From NCBI GenBank assembly GCA_947495555.1, contig CANLZI010000002.1, positions 248,001-312,000 of the forward strand: a stretch of DNA of 64,000 nucleotides, read 5' to 3'. Positions 48,953-59,134 of this stretch are shown piece after piece. Each line of letters begins with the position of its first letter. Within the stretch, counting starts at the first letter, position 1. The translations under genes were made by a program, and so were the position numbers. This stretch comes from an uncultured Erythrobacter sp. (GTDB lineage: Bacteria > Pseudomonadota > Alphaproteobacteria > Sphingomonadales > Sphingomonadaceae). The notes under the pieces are model-generated. The model was not told the origin of the DNA and did not search any database. It was given only the letters and a program-made list of their open reading frames with translations.

Positions 48953-50145
48953 GCGCCGAAAGCAAAGATACCGTCCGCCAATTTACCATCAGCGAAGATG
49001 ACGCTGGTATCCGGCTGGACCGCTGGTTCAAGCGAAACCTACCGCAAATCGGCTTTGCCACTGTGTCGCGCTGGGCCCGAACGGGGCAGATCCGCGTCGA
49101 TGGCAAACGGGCCAAGCCCGATGACCGTTTGGAAGAAGGCCAGACATTGCGCGTTCCCCCTGGCGGCGAAAGCCCAGCGCGAAAGACCAAGACCAAACGC
49201 GAATTGACCGAGGCCGAAGTGGCCGAGGCCAAGGCGATGGTCATCACCGAGACAAAATCGGCCATCGTGCTCAACAAACCGCCCGGTCTCGCGACCCAAG
49301 GCGGCAGCAAAACAACCAAGCATGTGGACGGATTGCTGGATGCATTTGTGGGCGATGACGAGATCCGCCCCCGGCTGGTCCACCGGTTGGACAAGGACAC
49401 GTCGGGCGTCTTGCTGATAGCCCGCACTCCGGGCGCGGCAGCGTCTTTTTCCAAGCGCTTTTCTGGACGCAGCGCACGCAAGATCTATTGGGCGCTGGTG
49501 GTCGGCATTCCCGAGGTTAGCGAGGGCACGATTGATGCACCCTTGGCCAAACAGCCCGGGACCGGCGGCGAGAAAATGCATGTGGACGAGGAGGAAGGCC
49601 AACCGGCCAAGACCCGTTACCGCATCGTCGATCGGGTCGGCAATCGCGCTGCATGGGTCGAGTTGGAACCGCTGACCGGACGGACGCACCAATTGCGGGT
49701 CCATATGCAGGCCATCGGAAATCCGATTGTGGGCGACGGCAAATATGGCGGGCAGGATGCGTTTCTGACCGGCAGCGTCAGCCGCAAAATGCACCTGCAT
49801 GCCCGGCGTCTGGTTATCTCTCAGCCAGGTGGTGGCAAGCTGGATGTGACCGCGGAACTGCCGGAACATTTCGCTGCAACGATGGAACAATTGGGCTTTG
49901 ACACGGGGTTGAGCGATGCTGCCCCGATAAGCGTGGGCCCGCCCGAACGCACCGGCATAGAAAAGAAGCAGGCTGCGCGCAAACATGCCAAACAATATCG
50001 CAAGAGCCAGCGCGCGCCGCGCCGCGCCCGGGGTGATGCGAAGAAGGCCAGCACTCCTGCACGGGGCAAACCCGCTGCAAAGGGTAAAGCCGGCCGGTCA
50101 AAATCTTCACCCAAAGGCGCTGCGCACAAGGGGCGCAAGCGGTGA
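48949..50145 (+). CDS. RluA family pseudouridine synthase with basic C-terminal tail
   Basis: S4-like N-terminus DAGIRLDRWFKRNLPQIGFATVSRWARTGQIRVDGKRAK; RLVHRLDKDTSGVLLIARTPGAAASFSKRFSGRSARKIYWALVVG; EPLTGRTHQLRVHMQAIGNPIVGDGKYGG. Confidence 0.95.
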   Translation: MSAESKDTVRQFTISEDDAGIRLDRWFKRNLPQIGFATVSRWARTGQIRVDGKRAKPDDRLEEGQTLRVPPGGESPARKTKTKRELTEAEVAEAKAMVITETKSAIVLNKPPGLATQGGSKTTKHVDGLLDAFVGDDEIRPRLVHRLDKDTSGVLLIARTPGAAASFSKRFSGRSARKIYWALVVGIPEVSEGTIDAPLAKQPGTGGEKMHVDEEEGQPAKTRYRIVDRVGNRAAWVELEPLTGRTHQLRVHMQAIGNPIVGDGKYGGQDAFLTGSVSRKMHLHARRLVISQPGGGKLDVTAELPEHFAATMEQLGFDTGLSDAAPISVGPPERTGIEKKQAARKHAKQYRKSQRAPRRARGDAKKASTPARGKPAAKGKAGRSKSSPKGAAHKGRKR

Positions 50146-50792
50146 CCACCCGGCTCGCCGTGTTCGATTGCGATGGCACGCTGGTCGATAGCCAGGCCGA
50201 TGTTTGCGATACGATGGAATTTGCCTTCAACGATGCTGGCCTGAAACCGCCTGACCGCAATGAAATACGCCGATCTGTCGGGCTGAGCCTGCCCTTCGCT
50301 CTGCAACGTCTGGCGCCAAGTCTGGATGAAGCGCAACGCCAGACCATTGTCGAAGGATATAAATTCGCTTTCCGCAACAGACGTACGCAGGGCCATTTGC
50401 GCGAGCCATTGTATGATGGAATTGTCGATCTTCTGGCTCGATTGCACCACAGCGGGTGGCAATTGGCGGTCGCGACCGGCAAAAGTGACCGAGGCTTGAT
50501 CGGGTGCCTTGAAGCGCATGGTATCAAGGACCAATTCGTCTCTTTGCAAACGGCTGATCGACACCCCTCTAAACCCCATCCCGCCATGTTGGAGGCCGCC
50601 CTGTTCGAAGCCGGCGTGCAGCCCCAAGATGCCGTGATGATTGGCGATACCAGCTTCGACATGGAAATGGCCAGAGGCGCAGCGGTGCGCGCCATAGGCG
50701 TTGCCTGGGGCTATCACACACCTGCAGAATTGCTGGAAACAGGCGCCGAAGTAATTGCCGACACCCCCACCCATTTGGAGGCCTTGCTATGA
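50142..50792 (+). CDS. HAD-IA family hydrolase (phosphoglycolate phosphatase-like); GTG start
   Basis: LAVFDCDGTLVDSQADVCDTM; ATGKSDRGL; VMIGDTSFDMEMARGAAVRAIGVAWGYH. Confidence 0.93.
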   Translation: MTTRLAVFDCDGTLVDSQADVCDTMEFAFNDAGLKPPDRNEIRRSVGLSLPFALQRLAPSLDEAQRQTIVEGYKFAFRNRRTQGHLREPLYDGIVDLLARLHHSGWQLAVATGKSDRGLIGCLEAHGIKDQFVSLQTADRHPSKPHPAMLEAALFEAGVQPQDAVMIGDTSFDMEMARGAAVRAIGVAWGYHTPAELLETGAEVIADTPTHLEALL

Positions 50793-51019
50793 CCGATCAA
50801 CCACAAGACGAAGCCGAGGGTTTGGCCAAGCAACGGTTCATGTTGCTCAATCTGGTTCGGCTGATGGGTCTGGCCATGGTGTTGGTGGGTATTGCTATCA
50901 CTCAGGGCGCGATTGATCTGCCCTATGCAGTGGGCGTGGTGCTGGCGATCTTTGGCTTGCTGGAATTTTTCCTGATGCCCAACATCATCGCAAAGAGCTG
51001 GAAAAGCGACGAAGAATGA
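50789..51019 (+). CDS. Small two-TM membrane protein of unknown function
   Basis: 76 aa; 4-bp ATGA overlaps at both ends; two hydrophobic segments. Confidence 0.8.
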   Translation: MTDQPQDEAEGLAKQRFMLLNLVRLMGLAMVLVGIAITQGAIDLPYAVGVVLAIFGLLEFFLMPNIIAKSWKSDEE

Positions 51020-51711
51020 AGCGGTTTTACAAGCACGCTGACTGCATCAAAGCAGACGGCGGTTGGCAGGTTTGTTTGGATGGTCGCCCCCTAAAAACCG
51101 TAGGCGGAAGGCCTCAGATTGTGCCGTCTGCCGATCTGGCCGATGCCTTGGCACAAGAGTGGAATGCCCAAGGCGAGAAGCTGGAACAGGCCGGTTTTGT
51201 GATGCGCGACCAGACCGATTTTGCATTGGACAAGGTTGCAGTTGATCCGACCGAGACGATCACCCGCACGCTGGCGTATGGCGAGACCGATACGCTGTGT
51301 TATCGCGGCGATCCCGAAGATGCGGTGTTTGAACGCCAGCAATCTGTGTGGGAGCCGATCATCACCGCGGTTGAACAACGCGAGCAGGTGCAATTTGCGC
51401 GCGTTAGCGGGATTGTCCATCGCGCCCATCCGGCGCAAACTCTGCCAAAATTGAAGGACCGGCTGGTCCAGATGAACCCGTTCCAACTTGCGGGCCTTCA
51501 CACCATGGTTTCGCTTACCGCATCCTTGTGCATCGGGTTGGAGGCTTTGCAGCCAGATGCCGATGCCCATGCCTTGTGGAGCGCGGCGGTGCTGGAAGAG
51601 GAATGGCAGGCTGATTTGTGGGGACACGATGAAGAAGCCGAGGAAACCAGAGCGCTAAAGCGCGATCAATTCCTCAGCGCCTTTGGCTGGACCCAATTGG
51701 CCAATTCCTGA
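51016..51711 (+). CDS. ATP12 family F1-ATPase assembly chaperone
   Basis: MKRFYKHADCIKADGGWQVCLDGRPLKTVGGRPQIVPSADLADALAQEWNAQGE..., LAYGETDTLCYRGD, VWEPIITAVE. Confidence 0.93.
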   Translation: MKRFYKHADCIKADGGWQVCLDGRPLKTVGGRPQIVPSADLADALAQEWNAQGEKLEQAGFVMRDQTDFALDKVAVDPTETITRTLAYGETDTLCYRGDPEDAVFERQQSVWEPIITAVEQREQVQFARVSGIVHRAHPAQTLPKLKDRLVQMNPFQLAGLHTMVSLTASLCIGLEALQPDADAHALWSAAVLEEEWQADLWGHDEEAEETRALKRDQFLSAFGWTQLANS

Positions 51712-51749
51712 ATTCTTCGGCTGCGTGAGCGTCGAAATGTGTCTTGGCG

Positions 51750-52358
51750 CTATTCGCCAACCCAGTCAGCCACTTGTCCGGCAACATCATTGGCGGCCCG
51801 GTTCAGCGCAGCCCCAACCGCGCCAGCGCGCGCTTCCACGCCCTGCTCGACCGCTTCGAAACGCTGCGTTTCCATCGTGCCATCGGTGCTTCGCCGTATC
51901 GCATCAAAGCGCACGAGCACTGATGAATTGCTGGCATCATAACCAAATTCGCGCAGCACGCCGCGCAATCTGCTTTGCGCTGACAGGCCCGGATCATCGG
52001 CATCCAGCACCAGGCGGTTGGTCCGCACGCGCACAGTTTCGGCCAGCAAGCGGCGGAATAGCCGAGCAGGTTTTTCAACCCACACGGCGTCTTTCAAATA
52101 AGCGACTTCGGTGCTGCTGACCTGCACCGGAACGCGCAGCACATCGATTTTTGCAGGCACCTCGGGTTCATAAATGGCCAAGGCCTCGTCACGCGAAGCG
52201 CTGGAGGTGGCGCCCGCGGGCGCAGATTGGCTTGCTGTTAGATCCAGCAGGCTTTCGGGCGGTTCGCTGCCCAGGCTGACACAGCCGGTCAAAAGCAGGC
52301 TTGATCCGAGCAGAGCCGGAGCAAGTATAGCCAATGGTTTTGCGCGGCGAGTGATCAT
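51750..52358 (-). CDS. ABC-type transport auxiliary lipoprotein (PqiC/MlaE-associated)
   Basis: Lipobox SSLLLTGCVSLG; VQVSSTEVAYLKDAVWVEKPARLFRRLLAETVRVRTNRLVLDADD; follows MCE gene. Confidence 0.85.
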   Translation of the reverse strand: MITRRAKPLAILAPALLGSSLLLTGCVSLGSEPPESLLDLTASQSAPAGATSSASRDEALAIYEPEVPAKIDVLRVPVQVSSTEVAYLKDAVWVEKPARLFRRLLAETVRVRTNRLVLDADDPGLSAQSRLRGVLREFGYDASNSSVLVRFDAIRRSTDGTMETQRFEAVEQGVEARAGAVGAALNRAANDVAGQVADWVGE

Positions 52359-52384
52359 GGCGTCTCTCAATATGTGCAGTGGGG

Positions 52385-53335
52385 TCATGGCTTGTAATCC
52401 GGCAGAGTTTCGCCCTGGATCAATGCCCCTGCCCCTTGATTGTCGAGCTTTTCGGTGATCGCGCGCAGTGCTTTGCTGGTGGCGCGCAGATCGCGCAACG
52501 TCGCTTCAGCTGCGGGCAATGTTGTATCGGTCAACTCACGTGCGGCAGGCCTTGTGTCTTCCAGTGTGGCTGACAGCGAAGTGGCCGCCTTGTTGGCCGC
52601 CGCCAGTGTGTCTCGCAATTCCTCGGCCAGCGAAGCGCCTTCGCCATTGATCAGTTTGTCGGTTGATCCCAGAACGGTTTCGAATTGGTTTAATGCCTCG
52701 CTTGCTTCACGCAAAGTGACCTGCAATTCGGCCATGGTGCGTTCGACCTGCGGGCTGGCATCGGCCAGATTAGCGGTCATTTGATTGGTGTTGCGCAAGA
52801 TGCCTTCCATCTGCTCCAAATTGGTGTCGGACAAGACTTGCGTCATACGCTCGGTCAAGGTCGCTAGCCGCTCAAGCAGCAATGGAGCATTGGCCAGAAC
52901 CGCGCCCAAGCCTTGGCCTGGAGCAGGCGGGATAACTGGCACCCCTTCGGGGCAAGCGGTGGTTTCGCAACTGATCGGAGGTTGGCCGCTGCGCGCGCCG
53001 TCCAGCAGAATGGTTGAAACGCCGGTAAAGCTGCCCTGCATGGTGGCCGATGTGCCCACCAGAATAGGCACTTCATCGCGCACCCGCACTCGCACCCGGA
53101 CAAATTCGGGATCATCTTCTGACAGGGTAATCTCTGACACTTGACCTACCGGCACACCGGCAAAGGCCACTTGCGATCCATTAGCCAAACCAGAAACCGA
53201 CTGCTTGAAGAAAATGTCATATTCATTGTGCTGGCCCTGCCCCAACCGGGCAATCCAGACGATGGCAGCCGCCAGCAATGCCAAAAGCAGCAGCGTTACG
53301 GCACCGACCCAGATATGATTTGCGCGTGTTTCCAT
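52385..53335 (-). CDS. MlaD family (MCE) lipid-transport protein
   Basis: N-terminal TM then YDIFFKQSVSGLANGSQVAFAGVPVGQVSEITLSEDDPEFVRVRVRVRDEVPIL...ATMQGSFTGVSTILLDG; long helical C-terminus. Confidence 0.93.
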   Translation of the reverse strand: METRANHIWVGAVTLLLLALLAAAIVWIARLGQGQHNEYDIFFKQSVSGLANGSQVAFAGVPVGQVSEITLSEDDPEFVRVRVRVRDEVPILVGTSATMQGSFTGVSTILLDGARSGQPPISCETTACPEGVPVIPPAPGQGLGAVLANAPLLLERLATLTERMTQVLSDTNLEQMEGILRNTNQMTANLADASPQVERTMAELQVTLREASEALNQFETVLGSTDKLINGEGASLAEELRDTLAAANKAATSLSATLEDTRPAARELTDTTLPAAEATLRDLRATSKALRAITEKLDNQGAGALIQGETLPDYKP

Positions 53336-53345
53336 GTCGCTGCCT

Positions 53346-54176
53346 CTAATCCCCTGAAACGCGGGGTTTGTCTATCTCTATACTGTCTCTGCGCGTGCTG
53401 CTGTCTTGAGCGGCGCGGCCACGCGGTCCGTTGAAATATTCCTGTATCCAAGGGTGATCTGTCGCCAACAATTCAGGAATGGTCCCGACCGCGATCACTT
53501 TTTTGTCGGCCAGCACGGCCACACGGTCACAGATCGCATGCAACGTGTCCAGATCATGAGTGATCAAGAACACCGTCAGACCCAGCGTTTCCTTCAACTC
53601 CTTGGTCAGCCGGTCAAATTTGGAGGCCCCCACCGGATCAAGGCCCGCGGTGGGCTCGTCCAGAAACAGCAATTCAGGATCCAGTGACAGCGCCCGCGCC
53701 AACCCTGCACGCTTGCGCATACCGCCGGACAATTGAGAGGGATATTTGCTCGCTGCATCTTCAGGCAGACCGGACAGCATCACCTTGTAACGGGCAATAT
53801 CGGCGCGCAATTCATCGCTAATTTCCGGGTGGAACTGGCGTAGCGGCACCTCGACATTCTCGCCCACGGTCAGCGTTGAGAACAACGCTCCGCCCTGAAA
53901 CAGCACTCCCCAACGGCGGCGAACGCCAATGTCCTCGTCCGGCTCTGCATCGGTGATGGACTGACCAAACACCTCGATGCTGCCCTCAGCCGGAGTTTGC
54001 AGACCAATGATCGATCGCATCAGCACGCTTTTACCGGTGCCAGACCCGCCAACCACACCGATGATTTCGCCCCGTTTGACCTTCAGCGACAGTCCATCAT
54101 GGACCACTTGTTCGCCAAAGCGATTGCCCAAGCCTTCGACAATTACCGGATATTCGCCCCTGAACCGTTCTGTCAT
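53346..54176 (-). CDS. ABC transporter ATP-binding protein (MlaF-like)
   Basis: VVGGSGTGKSVLMRSIIGLQTP Walker A; YPSQLSGGMRKRAGLARALSLDPELLFLDEPTAGLDP. Confidence 0.95.
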   Translation of the reverse strand: MTERFRGEYPVIVEGLGNRFGEQVVHDGLSLKVKRGEIIGVVGGSGTGKSVLMRSIIGLQTPAEGSIEVFGQSITDAEPDEDIGVRRRWGVLFQGGALFSTLTVGENVEVPLRQFHPEISDELRADIARYKVMLSGLPEDAASKYPSQLSGGMRKRAGLARALSLDPELLFLDEPTAGLDPVGASKFDRLTKELKETLGLTVFLITHDLDTLHAICDRVAVLADKKVIAVGTIPELLATDHPWIQEYFNGPRGRAAQDSSTRRDSIEIDKPRVSGD

Positions 54177-54179
54177 GGC

Positions 54180-55298
54180 TCAGACCCAGCCGATCTTGGT
54201 GAAGAACACGGCAAAGAACGCGTCCAACACAATCACTGCAAAAATGGCAGAGACAACTGCCATGGTGGTGCGGCGGCCAACTTCCTCGGAATTGCCCTGA
54301 ACTTGCATGCCGTGATAGCAGCCTGCCAGCGCCACGATCAGACCGAAAACGGGGGCTTTGAGCATGCCAACCCAAAGGTCATAGATCGGTACCACATCCT
54401 TGATCCGTTCAAGGAAAGTGAAGAACGGGATGCCCAGCGACAATTCGCCCACCACGGCCCCGCCAATGATGGCGACCACTGATGCGTAAAAGCCCAGCAG
54501 CACCATCATGAAGGTGCAAGCGAGCACTCGCGGAATAACCAGCGCCTCTATTGGAGAGATCCCGATGGTGCGCATCGCGTCCACTTCTTCGGTCAGTTTC
54601 ATCGTGCCGATTTGCGCGGCAAAGGCCGATCCAGACCGGCCCGCGACCATGATAGCGGTCATCAAAACGCCCAATTCGCGAAGAGTGATGCGGCCGACCA
54701 GATTGACGGTCAGCGCCTCTGCGCCAAATTGCGACAATTGCACTGCGCCTTGCTGGGCAATCACAATGCCGATCAGAAAGCTCATCAAGCCGATGATCGG
54801 GAGCGATGCAACGCCCACCAATTCCAGCTGATGCACAAAGGCCCGGCCCCTGAACCGGCTGGGGTGCAAGATAATATTGCCCATGCCGATCAGGATCTGG
54901 CCCAGAAATCCGACCACTTGGACAAACCCGACCCACATTTCCGTGACCCTGGTTCCCAAGAAACCGGTTACCCGTTCCCAAAGCGGTTCAAACGGCGGCT
55001 TGATATCAGCATCATTACTGGCCCCGTGGACAGCGCTCAGCAATCGCTGCGCGCGCTCGCTCGCGCCCAAAATCTCTACATCGTGTCGCTGCGACAACCG
55101 GCACACGATCCACGCGCCGACAGTGTCGATTTCATCCACTTGGCTGAGGTCAACCGAGACCAGCGGCACATCGATCGCTTCGAGGCCGTGGTCAATCTCG
55201 CCCACGGTCGAGACCAACAACGCGCCAGACAAGGACAATTTGCCCCGTCCCTGCTCGTCATGCTCCACGGCAAAATTGGCCAAACCGGTCATAAGCAA
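54180..55298 (-). CDS. MlaE family permease with N-terminal STAS domain
   Basis: N-terminal STAS-like LSLSGALLVSTVGEIDHGLEAI...VDLSQVDEIDTVGAWIVCRL; MlaE core GRSGSAFAAQIGTMKLTEEVDAMRTIGISPIEALVIPRVLA. Confidence 0.93.
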   Translation of the reverse strand: MLMTGLANFAVEHDEQGRGKLSLSGALLVSTVGEIDHGLEAIDVPLVSVDLSQVDEIDTVGAWIVCRLSQRHDVEILGASERAQRLLSAVHGASNDADIKPPFEPLWERVTGFLGTRVTEMWVGFVQVVGFLGQILIGMGNIILHPSRFRGRAFVHQLELVGVASLPIIGLMSFLIGIVIAQQGAVQLSQFGAEALTVNLVGRITLRELGVLMTAIMVAGRSGSAFAAQIGTMKLTEEVDAMRTIGISPIEALVIPRVLACTFMMVLLGFYASVVAIIGGAVVGELSLGIPFFTFLERIKDVVPIYDLWVGMLKAPVFGLIVALAGCYHGMQVQGNSEEVGRRTTMAVVSAIFAVIVLDAFFAVFFTKIGWV

Positions 55299-55466
55299 AT
55301 CTATGAAAGCAATTTAGGCACTTAATCAAGCGCCCAGATCAGCCGCGCTGGGTGAATTCGCTCGGATCGCCCGTTGCATCGCAGCATTTGCGCTGGCAAA
55401 GGCAGGATAAATACCGACAGCACCGCCAAGCATCATCCTAAGCTTTGGCAATCGAGCGAAGAAACC

Positions 55467-58256
55467 ATGACACTTGATACGACATTTAGCCCCGCCGAGA
55501 TTGAGGCGCGCTGGTACAAACATTGGGAAGAAAGCGGCAGCTTTCGGCCCGAGCGCCCCGATGCGGAGCCCTTCACCATTGTGAACCCTCCGCCCAATGT
55601 CACGGGCAGCCTGCATATCGGCCATGCGTTGGACAACACGTTGCAGGACATTGTGATCCGGTACGAGCGGCTACGTGGCAAGGATGCTTTGTGGGTGGTT
55701 GGCACCGATCACGCCGGTATCGCGACGCAAATGGTGGTCGAGCGCCAAATGGAGGAGCGCCAGGACAAGCGGACCAATTATTCGCGCGAAGAATTTGTCG
55801 ACAAGGTATGGGAATGGAAAGCCGAGAGCGGCGGCACCATCACCAACCAATTGCGCCGGCTGGGTTGCTCAATGGACTGGAGCCGTGAGCAGTTCACCAT
55901 GGACCCGCACTTCACCAAGGCGGTGCTCAAGACCTTCGTTGATCTGTACAATGACGGTCTGATCTATCGCGACAAGCGTCTGGTCAATTGGGACCCCAAG
56001 CTAAAAACCGCGATTTCAGACCTTGAGGTCGAGACGCAGACCATTGCGGGCAGTTTCTGGCATTTCCGCTATCCGCTGGCAGACGGTGTCACGCTGGCCG
56101 ATGGCCGCGATTATATCGAGGTTGCAACCACGCGCCCTGAAACCATGCTGGCCGATATGGCGGTGGCGGTTCACCCCACGGACGAGCGATATGCCAGCGT
56201 GGTGGGCAAGCATGTGGTGCTGCCGATTACCGGACGGCGCATCCCGATTGTGGCCGATGAACATGCCGACCCGGAATTGGGCAGCGGCGCGGTGAAGATC
56301 ACGCCGGGCCATGACTTCAACGATTTCGAGGTGGGCAAACGCGCCGGCTTTGCTGCGGGCGATATGCTCAACATGCTGGATGGCGATGCCAATGTTTGCC
56401 AGACCTCAGACGGCCTGGTGCCGGAAGAATTCCTCGGCCTTCACCGCTTCAAGCGCGATGGGAAAGACGGAGCGCGCGAAGCGGTTGTCGCTCGATTGAA
56501 GGCAGATGGCTTCCTCATCCCGCATATCACCAAGACCAAGAAGGGTGAGGAGCAGGAGCTCGACGCAGAGCCGCGCCAAATCGCCACGCCCTTTGGCGAC
56601 CGCGGCGGTGTGGTGATCGAGCCATGGCTGACCGATCAATGGTATGTCGATGCTGAGAAGCTCGCTGCAAAACCCATTGCGCAGGTAAAGTCCGGCGCAA
56701 TCGAGATTGTCCCAGCAACATGGGAAAAGACCTTCTTCAACTGGATGGAGAACATCCAGCCATGGTGCATTTCGCGCCAGCTGTGGTGGGGCCACCGGAT
56801 ACCGGCATGGTTTGACGAAAATGGCGAAGTCTATGTCGCTGCGAGCGAAGAAGAAGCGCAATCACTGGCTCCACAAGGGGCCGTGCTAACGCAAGATTCC
56901 GATGTGCTCGACACATGGTTCTCCAGCGCCTTGTGGCCCTTTGCCACGCTGGGTTGGCCCGAGGAAGGTCAGCCACTGCTCGACAAACACTTCCCCAATT
57001 CGCTGCTGATCAGCGGTTTCGACATCCTGTTCTTTTGGGATGCGCGGATGATGATGATGGGCCAGTACAATATGGGTGAGGCCCCCTGGCCCAAGCTGTA
57101 TCTGCACGGCCTGGTGCGCGCAGCAGACGGTTCAAAAATGTCTAAGTCGAAGGGCAATGTGGTCGATCCGCTCGGTCTGATTGACCAATATGGCGCGGAC
57201 GCATTGCGGTTCTTTATGGCCGCGATGGAGAGCCAAGGCCGCGACATCAAAATGGATGAAAAGCGGGTCGAGGGATATCGCAATTTCGCCACCAAGCTGT
57301 GGAACGCCACCCGCTATTGCCAGTCAAACGGCATTGGTGCCTCGTCCACGATCAAGGCTCCTAAGGCCCGCATGGCGGTCAACCAATGGATCATTGGCGA
57401 AGTGCAGCAAACGGCATTGGAATTGGAAAAGGCGATGGCCGACCTGCGTTTTGATGCAGCGGCCAACACAATCTATCAATTCGCCTGGAGCCGGTTCTGC
57501 GATTGGTATCTTGAGCTGATCAAGCCTGTGCTGATCAAGGATGACGACCAGCCACCAGCATCCGATGCAGCGATTGCCGAAACCCGCGAAGTGGCCGGAT
57601 GGGCGCTGGACCAGATCTTGGTAATGCTGCACCCCTTCATGCCCTTCATCACTGAAGAGCTGTGGCACGCACAAGGCGAATTGAACGGCACCGATCGCAG
57701 CAGTTATCCGCTGATCACCGCCAAATGGCCCAACCCTCGTGCCCAAGTGTCCAAGGACGCGACTGATGCGATTGATTGGACGATTGAATTCGTCGCCAAT
57801 GCGCGCACCGCTCGCAATGAAATTGGCATCCCGCCCGGCACCAAATTGAGGGCTGTGATCGCTGATCCTTCCGATCTGGCTCGCCAGGTTCTGGGCGGCA
57901 ATGGGGCCGCCGCGATGGAGCGGCTGTCGCGTGTAGGACCCTTTGCGATGATTGGCCAAATTGGCGACGCCAATGTCCCCGGCCCTATCCCTAAGCCCGC
58001 TATGGAAATCGCGGTTGGCGACGATGTTGTCCTGGTCGATCTGGCCGGGGTGATCGACATTGCCGAGGAAAAGGCGCGTCTGGAAAAAGCTTTGGCAACC
58101 TCGCAGAAAGAAGCGAAATCGCTGGAGGGTCGCCTCTCAAACGCAAACTTTGTCGAACGCGCAAAACCCGAAGCGGTGGAAAAAGCCAAGGCCGATTTCG
58201 CCCATCATTCGGCGGAAGCTGAACGGTTGCAAGGAGCGCTTGCCAGATTGGGGTGA
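55467..58256 (+). CDS. valS: Valyl-tRNA synthetase
   Basis: [63 protein letters not shown]-terminal coiled coil. Confidence 0.98.
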   Translation: MTLDTTFSPAEIEARWYKHWEESGSFRPERPDAEPFTIVNPPPNVTGSLHIGHALDNTLQDIVIRYERLRGKDALWVVGTDHAGIATQMVVERQMEERQDKRTNYSREEFVDKVWEWKAESGGTITNQLRRLGCSMDWSREQFTMDPHFTKAVLKTFVDLYNDGLIYRDKRLVNWDPKLKTAISDLEVETQTIAGSFWHFRYPLADGVTLADGRDYIEVATTRPETMLADMAVAVHPTDERYASVVGKHVVLPITGRRIPIVADEHADPELGSGAVKITPGHDFNDFEVGKRAGFAAGDMLNMLDGDANVCQTSDGLVPEEFLGLHRFKRDGKDGAREAVVARLKADGFLIPHITKTKKGEEQELDAEPRQIATPFGDRGGVVIEPWLTDQWYVDAEKLAAKPIAQVKSGAIEIVPATWEKTFFNWMENIQPWCISRQLWWGHRIPAWFDENGEVYVAASEEEAQSLAPQGAVLTQDSDVLDTWFSSALWPFATLGWPEEGQPLLDKHFPNSLLISGFDILFFWDARMMMMGQYNMGEAPWPKLYLHGLVRAADGSKMSKSKGNVVDPLGLIDQYGADALRFFMAAMESQGRDIKMDEKRVEGYRNFATKLWNATRYCQSNGIGASSTIKAPKARMAVNQWIIGEVQQTALELEKAMADLRFDAAANTIYQFAWSRFCDWYLELIKPVLIKDDDQPPASDAAIAETREVAGWALDQILVMLHPFMPFITEELWHAQGELNGTDRSSYPLITAKWPNPRAQVSKDATDAIDWTIEFVANARTARNEIGIPPGTKLRAVIADPSDLARQVLGGNGAAAMERLSRVGPFAMIGQIGDANVPGPIPKPAMEIAVGDDVVLVDLAGVIDIAEEKARLEKALATSQKEAKSLEGRLSNANFVERAKPEAVEKAKADFAHHSAEAERLQGALARLG

Positions 58257-58335
58257 GCCCGGCTGGGCTGGGCCAGTTTCCTATGCCAGCCGATCATGGC
58301 ATGATAGCTGAGGATGAGGTTCAAAAGGCACAGCT

Positions 58336-59127
58336 TTGGCGCAACTTTCAAGTTGGGAACATGTCAAACGTGTCAAAATTGAAAGCAGGCTCAACTTGGC
58401 CATAATTCTTGCCACTGACGATGCTGGGCAGCCAGAGATTTTTGCTTCTTTGCAGGGCGAAGGACCCAGTGCGGGTATGCCGGTTGCCTTTGTCCGACTG
58501 TCGCGCTGCAACCTTACCTGCACTTGGTGTGACACTGCCTACACGTGGCGGTTTGATGAAACCCACAATCACCGTGATGGCGTGGTGTTTGATCGAAAAG
58601 CCAACCAGATTGCGCTCGATCCCAGGGACGCTGCTGAACGGATTTTGGCCTTGGGGCAAAAGCGGCTGGTTATCACTGGCGGCGAGCCGATGCTGCAAGC
58701 TGGCGCATTGGCGGACATGCTCGAGCATTTGCCCGATATCTCGGTCGAGATTGAGACCAATGGCACCGCCAAGCCCTCTGCCAGGCTGGATGTTCGGGTG
58801 GACCAATTCAACGTAAGTCCAAAGCTGGCCCATTCGGGTAATGCTGCAGAGCTTGCGCTCATCCCCGAACGGCTGGACGCCTTTGCCGCCGATCCGCGCG
58901 CCTTCTTCAAATTCGTGATTGCCGAACCCGGTGATGTGAACGAAGTGCTGGAATTGCAGCGCCGATATCGCTTCAAGCCTGGCCATGTGTTCCTGATGCC
59001 GGAAGGGACTGACAGCGCCATATTGCGCAGCTGCGAGGAATGGCTCAGCCAGCTATGCGTGAAGCATGGCTTCAGGATGAGCGACCGGCTGCATATCCAC
59101 CTCTATGGCGACACGCGAGGGACTTGA
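58336..59127 (+). CDS. queE: 7-carboxy-7-deazaguanine synthase (radical SAM)
   Basis: IFASLQGEGPSAGMPVAFVRLSRCNLTCTWCDTAYTW (CxxxCxxC), LVITGGEPMLQ, SVEIETNGT, FNVSPKLAHSGN. Confidence 0.94.
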   Translation: MAQLSSWEHVKRVKIESRLNLAIILATDDAGQPEIFASLQGEGPSAGMPVAFVRLSRCNLTCTWCDTAYTWRFDETHNHRDGVVFDRKANQIALDPRDAAERILALGQKRLVITGGEPMLQAGALADMLEHLPDISVEIETNGTAKPSARLDVRVDQFNVSPKLAHSGNAAELALIPERLDAFAADPRAFFKFVIAEPGDVNEVLELQRRYRFKPGHVFLMPEGTDSAILRSCEEWLSQLCVKHGFRMSDRLHIHLYGDTRGT

Positions 59128-59134
59128 TTTGGGG

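Noticed and set aside
49039-49995. 318-aa minus-strand ORF antisense to the RluA-family gene
   Set aside because: Shadow of a certain CDS with no independent support.
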